Position numbers and translations under genes: made by a program
The notes under the pieces: model-generated
Told to the model about the DNA's origin: nothing
The model's database searches: none
Seen by the model: only the letters and a program-made list of their open reading frames with translations
In this document: piece by piece, positions 45,801-53,277 of the stretch
How positions within the stretch are numbered: the stretch's first letter is position 1
Layout of the letters: each line of letters begins with the position of its first letter
NCBI GenBank assembly: GCA_021838785.1
Contig: JAKCCV010000010.1
Location: forward strand, 61,764-125,763
Reading direction: 5' to 3'
From: Acidobacteriota bacterium
Lineage (GTDB): Bacteria; Acidobacteriota; Terriglobia; UBA7540
Length of the DNA: 64,000 nt

Positions 45801-46679
45801 GTTCTGGCGGTACTCGCCTTTATGGATGCCGCCCGCATCCTCGAAGAAGTCGGCCGCATCGAGTTTGTCGTTTCGGAAGAACTCCCACAGATCCCCGTGA
45901 AGCTGATTGGTTCCGGATTTGATGGTGGCGTTCAGGATGGCGCCGCCCGCGCGGCCATATTGCGCGCTGAAGTCCGACGTCTGAACCTTGAACTCCGAAA
46001 TTGCGTCCACGGGTGGCAGCACCACGAAGTTGGTCCCGTTTAGAAAGTCCACCGTGTCCTCGTTGTCGTCTATGCCGTTGAGCAGATAGTTATTTTGCGC
46101 GGGGCGCAGCCCGTTGGCTGAGAACGCGCCGGTGGCAGCGTTGCCGCGGGTATCCGCCTGCGGAGTGTTCACCCCAGCTACGATCTGAGCGAGGAACGTG
46201 TAATTGCGGCCGTTGAGTGGGAGATCGTGGACGCTTCGCCCCGTAACTACCTGTCCGACCGAGGCGTTCTGGGTTTGGAGCGGGGGTGGGGCGGCGGTCA
46301 CTTGCACGGTTTGCGTGACGACGCCCGGTCGAAGCGTCACGTTGGCGACCAACTGCTCGTCAATGTTGAGCTTCAGGTGCGTCCGCAGAGCCTTGGCAAA
46401 TCCCGGCGCTTCTGCGCTCACCGTATAGGTACCGATTTGGACCGGCGTAAAGATGTAGCTGCCGCTCCCATTGGAGGTTGTGACGATAGAAAAGTTCGTG
46501 CCCTCATTGGTGAGGGTCACCTTGGCGTGAGGAATCACGGCGCCCGTTTGGTCCTTAATCGTGCCCAAGATCGTGCCGGTGTCAATTTGGGCGTGCAGAT
46601 TCGAGGAAGCAACTCCCATGAACATGAGAGCCGCCGCCATCACCGACCAAAACCGCAAACCAAAACCTTTTGCCGCCAT
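42870..46679 (-). CDS. Oar-like TonB-dependent outer-membrane receptor (LacI-controlled)
   Basis: A 1269-residue predicted outer-membrane protein. Signal peptide MAAKGFGLRFWSVMAAALMF, then a carboxypeptidase-regulatory-like domain (IDTGTILGTIKDQTGAVIPH), plug (VHDLPLNGRNYTFLAQIVAG, SDFSAQYGRAGGAILNATIK) and a long barrel ending in an aromatic terminus (QIQFALKLFF). The start at 46679 is well supported by AAGGAGGA upstream. The substrate is unknown; a sugar polymer is an inference from the divergent LacI regulator. Its promoter carries a LacI-type operator on the start site and the leader is about 255 nt long. Confidence 0.94.
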   Translation of the reverse strand: MAAKGFGLRFWSVMAAALMFMGVASSNLHAQIDTGTILGTIKDQTGAVIPHAKVTLTNEGTNFSIVTTSNGSGSYIFTPVQIGTYTVSAEAPGFAKALRTHLKLNIDEQLVANVTLRPGVVTQTVQVTAAPPPLQTQNASVGQVVTGRSVHDLPLNGRNYTFLAQIVAGVNTPQADTRGNAATGAFSANGLRPAQNNYLLNGIDDNEDTVDFLNGTNFVVLPPVDAISEFKVQTSDFSAQYGRAGGAILNATIKSGTNQLHGDLWEFFRNDKLDAADFFEDAGGIHKGEYRQNQFGFTIGGPVVIPHVYNGKNKLFFFGDYEGLRRRQGSVFTNSVPTALERSSGFTNFADLILGQKGSAVETDALGRMFPAGTILDPATTRPVGCGVSDPVTGIAGPPCPSGTPTGTTVGYVRDPFFTGGSIAGVTNFTGDCPSEAACMLNQLPAGRLDPNAIKILDLYPAPNGTSLFGSNYTDSPVLSENRNSFDTRIDWDKSEKDQMFGTFSYVNDPQLIPGPFKGVADGGAFEQGNQQALSIQGALSYTHIFSPTLVNEARLGENRIHTSRYGPVATQFGIPAQYGISSSIPQCCENGGLPAFGISGLNTLGSNAFLPSNEISQTTQLMDNLTKVYGNHTFKMGIEFQHVKYSTLQPPWSHGQYNYDGVYTGIPDGATGSTGPAQFLLTPIKSTVPNGINYLGGTDAVFTSNISLTDDLKNYYGAYFQDDWKTTSKLTLNLGVRWDYFGQTHEHFGAQANFIPGPPGNGAEYLIPANRDTGLSPSFLALTAQDGIKIVPSNNPNLGLSQWTNFSPRLGFAYRATRKLVLRGGYGIFYNGFENRGYSPNIGENYPFQFNFSFFNPNGETPIGASAFPSFAGTPCANAFTFETGFDCTPLKATLVQASGLALRGIQYNYITPYTQGWNLTAEYELTPSTTLTVAYVGNTVHHLESFPGSNEVSKILPTGTNIHATSAPGKGLYLPYPDFGNGSSYAATEGDSYYNGLQTTLEKHYANGMDFLANYTYSNARSDAGDLLNGGTGGGYRCPYCAGFGIQGDYQNAIYSIRNVFHFSGSYQLPFGSGRRFMAHAKGVANEVVSGWSANWIATVEGGQPLNIRCARGTTAGTGCDALLTGQNPYAGPHNVNQWLNPAAFTQPCVLGATGPILGDPTGCAPLTGLAAMGGAPSQVVGPGISRLDFSLFKDFRLSERYRLQFRSEFFNILNHPTFNAPGFGGNGVVAIPGSTDFTNKNFGKIGSTRFPFQDPRQIQFALKLFF

Positions 46680-46932
46680 CGCTTGTTCCTCCTTCAATGT
46701 TGTCCGCAGCGGCGCGCCGGAAGCGCGCGATATCTGAAGCGTGATAACCAGGATTGACGCCCCTTCTTCCCCTGGCGGCAACCCCTCGATCCAGCTTCCT
46801 CTTCTGGTAGCTGGTTGGAACGAGTCACGATGAACCTCCCCGCTCAGAACCTGCCTGAGCGGTCTCGGTTGATGTTGATTTGAATCCCTACCCTTGGCCC
46901 AATATCCGACGGGAAAAAAACAAGTAAACAGC
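46680..46932 (-). other. Long 5' leader of the receptor mRNA
   Basis: This sequence lies between the predicted start site near 46939 and the receptor ATG at 46679, about 255 nt. Apart from the strong SD (AAGGAGGA) nothing conserved is recognised. The length leaves room for post-transcriptional control, which is not evident by eye. The upstream extension of the ORF (34 residues) is not protein-like. Confidence 0.4.
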
Positions 46933-46944
46933 TTAAGCGGTTAA
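46933..46944. promoter_or_regulatory. LacI-family operator
   Basis: TTAAGCGGTTAA is a near-perfect 12-bp palindrome (one mismatched pair flanking the centre) with the central CG typical of LacI/GalR operators. It lies directly on the predicted transcription start of the receptor gene, next to its -10 box, an ideal place for repression by the divergently encoded regulator. Confidence 0.75.
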
Positions 46945-46945
46945 C

Positions 46946-46974
46946 TTAATAGCACGCGCTTCGATGCTTGTCAA
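46946..46974 (-). promoter_or_regulatory. Sigma-70 promoter of the Oar-like receptor gene
   Basis: On the minus strand: TTGACA (46969-46974), a 17-nt spacer, TATTAA (46946-46951). The -35 is a perfect consensus. Predicted start near 46939, inside the LacI-type operator. The -35 box overlaps that of the opposite promoter in the palindrome CTTGTCAAG. Confidence 0.75.
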
Positions 46975-46996
46975 GTCTTTTTTTTGACTTTATACT
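46968..46996 (+). promoter_or_regulatory. Sigma-70 promoter of the LacI-type regulator gene
   Basis: On the plus strand: TTGTCA (46968-46973), a 17-nt spacer, TATACT (46991-46996), each 5/6 to consensus. It is back-to-back with the receptor promoter, sharing the -35 region. Start of transcription is predicted near 47003, about 145 nt before the regulator ATG. Confidence 0.65.
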
Positions 46997-47147
46997 ACGA
47001 TAATTAACAATGGCTAGTGCCTTTGTACGTAGCGGGGTAGTAAAACAAAAGATTGAGATATCCGCCCACCCGTCATGCCGCACCCACCAACCGAGAGTCT
47101 GGGGCGGGAGAGTTTGACATGGCGGCAGCGTGTGCTGTAGGCAACTT

Positions 47148-48179
47148 ATGGGACTAACGATTCGGGACGTGGCCGGGCAAGCCGGGGTATCCACGGCCAC
47201 GGTCTCCCACGTGCTGAACAACACGGGTCAAGTGAGTCCCAAGACTCGCCGCCTGGTTCTTTCGACCGTTCGCCGGATGGGGTATCTGCCGAATGCTCAC
47301 GCGCGCAATTTAGCCTCGGCGCGCAGTCGCACGCTCGGCATGATTGTTTCCGACATTGAAAATCCATTTTTCCCCGAAGTGATTAAAAGCTTTGAAGCCC
47401 GCGCACGCCATCACGGCTACGAGGTGATTTTGAGCGACACCAGTTACGATCCGCGGTTGATGCGACGCGCCACGGAAAGAATGCTTGAGCACCAAGTTCG
47501 CGGCGTTGCCGTCATGACCTCCGAATTCAGTCCTCAACTCATCCGCGAGATTACCGGGCGTCGTATTGCCGTGACCTTTCTTGATCTCGGGCCGGTTCGA
47601 CCTTACGCCAGCAACATCCGCATTGATTACTCTTCCGGCATCCAACAGGTCGTTCAGCATCTCTACGGCTTGGGGCACCGCCGGATGGTCTTTGTCGGGG
47701 GGCGTCCTCGGCTCAAGTCTAATTTGGTCCGCCTGCAGGCTTACATTGCCTCGATGAAAGCGCTCGAGCTTGATCCCGGGCCGGTGTTGGAAGGTAATCT
47801 GCGATTTGAGGGAGGCTTGGCCGCTGGTTCGAAGATCCTTCGGCTCAAGCTGCTTCCAACCGCCGTCGTGGCCGTGAATGACCTCACCGCCGTCGGCGTC
47901 ATTAAGGCGCTGACCCATGCGGGTGTTCGCGTGCCACAGGACGTTTCGGTGACCGGCTTTGATAAAACCCACCTTGCCGAGTATGTTACTCCGGCGCTGA
48001 CCACGGTGGACATTCACCGCGAGCTTCTGGGAAGCATGGCCGCCGATGCTTTGCACGAATTGTCCTCTTCCACCGACGCTCCAGGGAAAGAATATTTGGT
48101 TTCGGCTGAACTCGTCATTCGAGAATCTACGGGGCCGGCTCCTGCCCGTACTGGCCATGTCCCCGCAGAGGTAAAGTAA
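47148..48179 (+). CDS. LacI/GalR-family transcriptional regulator
   Basis: A 343-residue regulator. The N-terminal helix-turn-helix is textbook LacI: MGLTIRDVAGQAGVSTATVS, continuing HVLNNTGQVSPKTRRLVLST, with the hinge region ARNLASARSRTLGMIVSDIE. The sugar-binding domain has NPFFPEVIKSFEARARHHGY, FVGGRPRLKSN, FEGGLAAGSKIL, VAVNDLTAVGVIKAL and VTGFDKTHLAEYVTPALTTV, so an effector-binding role is likely. The start at 47148 lacks a good SD but matches family N-termini. It is divergent from the Oar-like receptor and upstream of the second DUF1501-like module. Confidence 0.95.
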   Translation: MGLTIRDVAGQAGVSTATVSHVLNNTGQVSPKTRRLVLSTVRRMGYLPNAHARNLASARSRTLGMIVSDIENPFFPEVIKSFEARARHHGYEVILSDTSYDPRLMRRATERMLEHQVRGVAVMTSEFSPQLIREITGRRIAVTFLDLGPVRPYASNIRIDYSSGIQQVVQHLYGLGHRRMVFVGGRPRLKSNLVRLQAYIASMKALELDPGPVLEGNLRFEGGLAAGSKILRLKLLPTAVVAVNDLTAVGVIKALTHAGVRVPQDVSVTGFDKTHLAEYVTPALTTVDIHRELLGSMAADALHELSSSTDAPGKEYLVSAELVIRESTGPAPARTGHVPAEVK

Positions 48180-48401
48180 GGCGCTGCTCCTCAGCTAAAT
48201 GCCATAAGGTCTTGCTCATCCTGCCCCTCACCTCTCTTCAACCCGCGTCGCCGTCCCGTGTTGAAGCTTCGCTTCCGCGTCGAGGCGAGAGCCGCGGGCT
48301 TCTCGAGCCGGTAGGATTTCGCTTGCCGTCGCACCGCGGCGTGACGGCCGTCACTGACATCGTGCTGAAAGAAACATATACGGGCGTGCGGGGGAGCGAC
48401 G

Positions 48402-49565
48402 ATGCCCATGACGAAGCGCGATTTTCTGCGTACTGCGGCCACGCTGGCGGCGGAGACGCTTCTGGGTGGGAATTTGGCAGCCAGCGGAGGCCACCCCCGC
48501 GAGGATGCGGAGGGCAAGGTCATTTTAGTGATCTTTGGCGGGGTGCGCCGAGCCGAAACCTTCTCGTCCACCGGCTTCAGCAATATTCCTCATCTTGCCT
48601 ACGACCTAGGGCCGGAGTCGCTTTTCTACCTCACGGTTCACAACGACGGGGTCACGGCCCATTACAACGCCATCGCCAGCATCCTGACGGGAAATTGGCA
48701 GCGCGTGGACGATTGGGGTAAGTTCCCTCCCACAACGCCGACCATTTTCGAATGTTACCGAAAGCAGATGAGGGTCCCGCAGAGCCAAGTCTGGATGGTA
48801 GCGAGTAACAAAGCCTTAACCGACATGATCGGCGCCAGTTCGGCTTCTCGTTACGGGCCAAGGTTCGGAGCCAACGTAGTTTTTCCCAAACAATTGCTCA
48901 TCAATGCCGTGATGAATGCCGTTTGGAGTGGCCGGCGGCGCGCGACCGCCAACCCCCGCCAAATGCAACAAGAACTCCAAGAAATGCTGGAGCAGAACAA
49001 CTACGAAGGGTTGGGTTGGTCGGTGTTTGAAACGCGCGACCTCCTCGTGCCGCGCGTGCGCGAAACGATCCAGCGCGCCATTACGAGATTCGTCGAGAGT
49101 CAAAAACCTAGCACGGGCGATGCTCTGACTTTCTGGATCAGTCGGGAGATCATGCGGCGGTTCGCTCCCGCTCTTCTGGTTGTAGATTTTTCGGACGTCG
49201 AGGTCGCCCATTTCGGCTCGTACTCCATGCACGTCGCCGGAATCCGCGAGGGAGACCGGTTGGTCTATGAGCTCTGGCAGGAAGCAAAAACGAATCCTGC
49301 TTACCGTGGCCGAACCACCATGATCGTGCTCCCCGAATTCGGCCGTGACCCGGCCGGTTCCAGGACCAATGGCTTTGAGAATCATCGTTCTTACGATGCC
49401 TCCTGCCGGGACACTTGGATGATGGTGCTTGGTGCAGGGGTGGGAACGCCGCGGGTGATCGAGCGGCCCGTTCACCACATTGATGTCTGTCCGACCTTGG
49501 CCGCTTTCCTAGGTTGCGAGGTGCCCGATGTGCAGGGACAGAGACTCGTAGAGGTCAAGGTTTAG
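48402..49565 (+). CDS. DUF1501-like alkaline-phosphatase-superfamily protein (copy B)
   Basis: A 387-residue exported protein with a Tat-like signal (MPMTKRDFLRTAATLAAETL; Lys-Arg instead of Arg-Arg). As in copy A, the metal-binding Asp of phosphatases is replaced in VILVIFGGVRRAETF, and PEFGRD stands where SDHG would be. Conserved with copy A: FSNIPHLAYDL, NDGVTAHYNAIASILTGNWQ, PPTTPTIFECYRKQMRVP, EIMRRFAPAL, EVAHFGSYS and HHIDVCPTLAAFLGCE. A Tat-exported protein of this superfamily is sure; the reaction is not. GGGGGAG precedes the ATG. It is followed after 52 nt by its partner gene. Confidence 0.8.
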   Translation: MPMTKRDFLRTAATLAAETLLGGNLAASGGHPREDAEGKVILVIFGGVRRAETFSSTGFSNIPHLAYDLGPESLFYLTVHNDGVTAHYNAIASILTGNWQRVDDWGKFPPTTPTIFECYRKQMRVPQSQVWMVASNKALTDMIGASSASRYGPRFGANVVFPKQLLINAVMNAVWSGRRRATANPRQMQQELQEMLEQNNYEGLGWSVFETRDLLVPRVRETIQRAITRFVESQKPSTGDALTFWISREIMRRFAPALLVVDFSDVEVAHFGSYSMHVAGIREGDRLVYELWQEAKTNPAYRGRTTMIVLPEFGRDPAGSRTNGFENHRSYDASCRDTWMMVLGAGVGTPRVIERPVHHIDVCPTLAAFLGCEVPDVQGQRLVEVKV

Positions 49566-49617
49566 GGGCGCGCCCGGAAGAACGACAGAGTGACGCCGAG
49601 CGCTTTAATTGAAGGCT

Positions 49618-50901
49618 ATGGAAAACCTCCCTCTCGAAATACGGGAACTCCTCAAGCGCGGTTTGATCCAGCGTCTCCCGGTGACCTTCCAGCCTTTCTT
49701 TAACGAAGAGGTTCGAGAATGGGATAGCCTGTGGCCTTATGAGCAGGGGTATATCGTTCGCGTCCTGGACTACCTCGGCGGCCTCAACGACGCGGCATTC
49801 AAGAAGCTGTTTCAGCCGCTCCACGCCCTTGAGGCCCAAATGGGAGTTCAAGGGGAGTTCTCCACTCGCGAGGAGAGCTTGGAGGAAGCCTCGATTCTCG
49901 CGCGCTCACCGCACTATCTTGAATGGCAGCAGGAGGTTCGACGGGTCAACGAGGCGATCAATCGAGGGATGGAAACTGCCGGACGGCCGTCGCAAGCTCG
50001 GCGTCGGCTGATCCTGCTGGTTATTCCCGCGCGCCTGGTTCTTGCTGCGAAAAGCCCGTGGCAACACTGGGGGGATGTGGGTAGGCCGCTCACCTTGGAC
50101 ATCTCTGGCCTCAGCGCGGGTCGGGGGTCTGTGGCAGCCCTCCTGGGCATTTCCGGTGCTCCTCACTCGGCTGGATTGCTCGGAACCTTGTCCGACAAGC
50201 TGGGCTGGAGGTCCGATGAGATATGGGCTCTCGAGGGCGCGCCCCTCACTCTGGCGGCGGTTTGGAACGCGCTCGGTGTCGCAACAGGCTCTCCCTCCAA
50301 AGCTGTTTTACTTAGTTTCCCGCGACTCAAGCTTTTCCGAGAAAATTTTCTCGATCAGCTCAATACGATGCAGAAGGATCTCGCCGACGCCGACCGTGTC
50401 CTCGAGCATTTACACGCTATCAATGTGCAACGGTGGTGCCCGCCAGAGATTTCTGAGGATCATCGGGCACAGCAATTCGTGCGCTCCGTGTTCTTGAGTG
50501 GGAACGGCGCGCTTCTGTTCGGCAGTGCCTTCGTGGAATGGGCTGCGTCGGAAGCTTTCCGCCGCGCTCGGCCTTCCTTTGTCCTGGCCTCCTACGGCAT
50601 TCGCAACAAGCCCAAACCTTTTACCAGTGTCGCCATCTTTGAAAATCAAGACAAGGTCAGCCCCCTGCCCGACGTCCCCGATTTCGCGGGAAGCGCGCTC
50701 GATGCTGACGTTCTTTCCTTTTACACTTGGCGGGCTGCTATGCGCTATCCAGAATATGAGTCCGCTGCTTGCCTCTGCGTCGCTGAAAATCACCCGGCGG
50801 CCTATTTAGTCTCGCCGGATGACTTTCCGCTGGCCAAGCAAACTGGCCGCATACCCATCGAGCGCGTGACCTCAAGCGTCCGAGATTGGCTTGCTTCCTA
50901 G
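49618..50901 (+). CDS. Unknown protein, partner of DUF1501-like protein (copy B)
   Basis: A 427-residue soluble protein of no recognised family, paralogous to the product of 37728-39095. Both begin with a helical region carrying RLPxTF, then W-SL-x-E-Y spacing and F-PL-A-EA-G. Both share the later order GNGxLxxxxxFVEW, RARPxxxxAxxGxRxKxKPF, and a Y-x-W segment near the C-terminus. No signal peptide is seen; cytoplasmic location is likely, in contrast to the exported partner. The ATG at 49618 gives MENLPLEIRELLKRGLIQRL; a TTG three codons upstream is less likely. Confidence 0.8.
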   Translation: MENLPLEIRELLKRGLIQRLPVTFQPFFNEEVREWDSLWPYEQGYIVRVLDYLGGLNDAAFKKLFQPLHALEAQMGVQGEFSTREESLEEASILARSPHYLEWQQEVRRVNEAINRGMETAGRPSQARRRLILLVIPARLVLAAKSPWQHWGDVGRPLTLDISGLSAGRGSVAALLGISGAPHSAGLLGTLSDKLGWRSDEIWALEGAPLTLAAVWNALGVATGSPSKAVLLSFPRLKLFRENFLDQLNTMQKDLADADRVLEHLHAINVQRWCPPEISEDHRAQQFVRSVFLSGNGALLFGSAFVEWAASEAFRRARPSFVLASYGIRNKPKPFTSVAIFENQDKVSPLPDVPDFAGSALDADVLSFYTWRAAMRYPEYESAACLCVAENHPAAYLVSPDDFPLAKQTGRIPIERVTSSVRDWLAS

Positions 50902-51006
50902 CCGATGTTGGCGACGGCGCGCTGTAACTCCTTGAAACGGGAGGATCGGTTTTTGAGTTTGGTCCCTACATCCGCCAGGGTCAACCTTCAGGAGGCCGCG
51001 GCATTG

Positions 51007-52785
51007 TCAAATCGTGACAAAGACTTCGTTGGCCTCGCCCAAATCCCGAGCCGCGGGCGTGACGAGCGTGCGGGAAGTGATGTAGATTTTTTCCCCATGG
51101 CGCAGGGCGCGACGTACATCTTCCTCGCAAACAAAATCCACCGCGCGGGGCGGCGTAGCGGGGTGAGCGGAAGAAGCCTCAGCGACCTCGGCGGACGATG
51201 CGGGCTCCGAAGTTGGAGCCGTAGCCTTCGCTGGCACGTCGGCCGAGGTTGCGCGAGAGTGCCGCGCGCTGAGGAAGCGTTCCACGAGTTGGGAAATCTG
51301 CTCGCGGTCAGCCGGCAAGTCCTTGGACGGCGAGGGAGGCTGACCCAGGCCTGCCGCGGGTAAAGAGAAAGAGGGCGTTCGGTAGGCAGGAGACTCCGGC
51401 ATGCTGGAGTCGGATGTCCCCGTCGCCGGCACGCCGGTGACGGCGCGCCGTTCCCAAGCCAGACGCTTAATGTTAATTAAGTGCCAGGGCGAAAGATTAT
51501 CGGAGGTAATGTTGCCTCCGGGACTCCCGCAGCCGAGCGACATGGAGGGAAACAGCTTGGTCGAATAGCCGATGGAACCGTGCGGCGCCGGAGTGTTGAC
51601 CACTAAACGAAAGGCGGGAAGTTCAAGCGCCATGGCGCGCACGACTTGCTGATCCTGAGCGTGGATTGCCATCGTGTGACCCAGGCCGCCGAACTCCAGC
51701 AGCCTGCGGCAGATTTCCAGGCCCTCGTGCCAATCTTTCACCACGCAGAAGGACAGCACGGGCGAGAGCTTTTCGGCGGAAAGAGGATGGTCGCGCCCAA
51801 TGCCCTCCAAGGGGGCGATGAGCGCCCGTGTGCCGTTCGGAATTGAAAAGCCGGCGGCGCGCGCAATGGTTTCCGCAGACTGGCCCACCATCTTGGGGTT
51901 GACGCGAAAATTCGGGAGAATGAGGACGCGCGCCACCGCCTGACTTTGCTCGGGCGAGAGGAAAAAACCGCCTTGCCGCTCCGCCTCCGCCCGAACCGCC
52001 TCGGCAACTTCTTGGTCCACCACCATGTGCTGCTCGGAGGAGCAGATGGTTCCGTTGTCGAAACATTTGCCGCGCAGGATATCCGCGACGGCTTTGGCAA
52101 GATGGGCCGAGCGATGGATGTAAGCCGGGACGTTGCCGGGTCCCACGCCGAGGGCTGGTTTGCCGGAGCTATAGGCCGCGCGCACCAAGCCGGCTCCGCC
52201 GGTGGCCAGAATGATGGCGGTCTTTGGATGCCGCATCAGCTCTTCCGTGGCTTGGCTGGTCACCAGCGTCATGCAGCCGATGGAACCTTCCGGCGCGCCT
52301 ACCTGCCGAGCCGCCTCCTCCAGGATGCGGCAGGTTTCAGCGATGCACCGGACGGCGGAGGGATGCGGGCTCATCACAATGGCATTGCGGCCTTTGAGGG
52401 CAATGAGCGCTTTGAAGATGGCCGTCGAGGTCGGATTGGTGCATGGAATGATGGCCGCCACCACGCCCACGGGCACGGCGATTTCAACGATACCGTCCTT
52501 GGGGTCCTCGCGGATGATGCCGGCCGTCTTCAGATCTTTAATGGCATGGTAAACGTCGCGGGCGCTGAAGAGATTTTTTTCAATCTTATCGCCCACCACG
52601 CCGTAAGTCGTTTCTTCCACGGCCAAGCGCGCCAGCGGCTCAGCGTGGCGGCGCGCCGCCTCAGCCATGGCGGCAACCACGGAATCCGTCTGGGACTGGG
52701 AGAAGGTGGCCAGGGTTCGGGCGGCTTGGGCGGCTTTATCCACCAGCCGCCGGACTTCTTGAATGGATTCAAGATCGCGGTCCAT
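51007..52785 (-). CDS. CoA-acylating aldehyde dehydrogenase (EutE/PduP type), microcompartment-associated
   Basis: Converts an aldehyde to acyl-CoA with NAD and CoA inside bacterial microcompartments. The 592-residue protein has the family core (VGVVAAIIPCTNPTSTAIFK, ATGGAGLVRAAYSSGKPALG) with the catalytic Cys in FDNGTICSSEQHMVV. The C-terminal 130 residues go beyond usual PduP/EutE: a Pro/Ser/Ala linker, an amphipathic helix REQISQLVERFLSAR that looks like an encapsulation peptide, and a final segment VDFVCEEDVRRALRHGEKIY ending TLVTPAARDLGEANEVFVTI, reminiscent of short modules in other microcompartment proteins. It lies 84 nt downstream of a BMC-H shell gene. Confidence 0.92.
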   Translation of the reverse strand: MDRDLESIQEVRRLVDKAAQAARTLATFSQSQTDSVVAAMAEAARRHAEPLARLAVEETTYGVVGDKIEKNLFSARDVYHAIKDLKTAGIIREDPKDGIVEIAVPVGVVAAIIPCTNPTSTAIFKALIALKGRNAIVMSPHPSAVRCIAETCRILEEAARQVGAPEGSIGCMTLVTSQATEELMRHPKTAIILATGGAGLVRAAYSSGKPALGVGPGNVPAYIHRSAHLAKAVADILRGKCFDNGTICSSEQHMVVDQEVAEAVRAEAERQGGFFLSPEQSQAVARVLILPNFRVNPKMVGQSAETIARAAGFSIPNGTRALIAPLEGIGRDHPLSAEKLSPVLSFCVVKDWHEGLEICRRLLEFGGLGHTMAIHAQDQQVVRAMALELPAFRLVVNTPAPHGSIGYSTKLFPSMSLGCGSPGGNITSDNLSPWHLINIKRLAWERRAVTGVPATGTSDSSMPESPAYRTPSFSLPAAGLGQPPSPSKDLPADREQISQLVERFLSARHSRATSADVPAKATAPTSEPASSAEVAEASSAHPATPPRAVDFVCEEDVRRALRHGEKIYITSRTLVTPAARDLGEANEVFVTI

Positions 52786-52869
52786 AGGACAGTGACGAGG
52801 GGCGGGCCGCCTGTGACCGGTGCACCCGCGTTCCTAACGGCATCGCGGGCACTCGTGGCCGGCCGCCTT

Positions 52870-53154
52870 TCACGGCTTTTTGCTGCCCGGCAGGATTTTC
52901 TCTGCTTCCTCGTGGGGGCGCGGAATCACGTGGACACTCACCAACTCTCCAACCCGGCGGGCCGCCGCGGCACCCGCATCGGTGGCGGCTTTGACGGCCC
53001 CAACGTCGCCCCGGACCATCACCGTGACGTAACCGGCACCAATGTACTCCTTGCCAATCAGGACTACATTAGCGGCCTTCACCATGGCGTCGGCGGCTTC
53101 AATGGCGGCCACCAAGCCGCGCGTTTCAATCATTCCCAGGGCTTCACGATTCAT
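52870..53154 (-). CDS. BMC-H microcompartment shell protein (PduA/EutM-like)
   Basis: Hexamer-forming shell protein of a bacterial microcompartment. The 94-residue protein is one BMC domain very like Pdu[21 protein letters not shown], then [20 protein letters not shown] and [16 protein letters not shown]. The pore loop reads YIGAG in place of PduA's KIGSG, which changes the pore lining. No pentamer (BMC-P), trimer (BMC-T) or signature enzyme other than the aldehyde dehydrogenase is present nearby, so this is a two-gene satellite locus. The closed shell must use subunits encoded elsewhere. Confidence 0.97.
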   Translation of the reverse strand: MNREALGMIETRGLVAAIEAADAMVKAANVVLIGKEYIGAGYVTVMVRGDVGAVKAATDAGAAAARRVGELVSVHVIPRPHEEAEKILPGSKKP

Positions 53155-53277
53155 CTCGGCTCTCCTTGCTCAGCCGGCAGGCTGTTCCGCGAGCGCGCCG
53201 GCCAGGGCTCGATGTCCCTTACGCTTTCTGCCGCTTCCAGGACCGTAACGAACCATACTCCCGCGGGGCGCTTCGGC

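Noticed and set aside
44643..46043. A 466-codon plus-strand ORF
   Set aside because: Antisense to the Oar-like receptor; no recognisable protein features.
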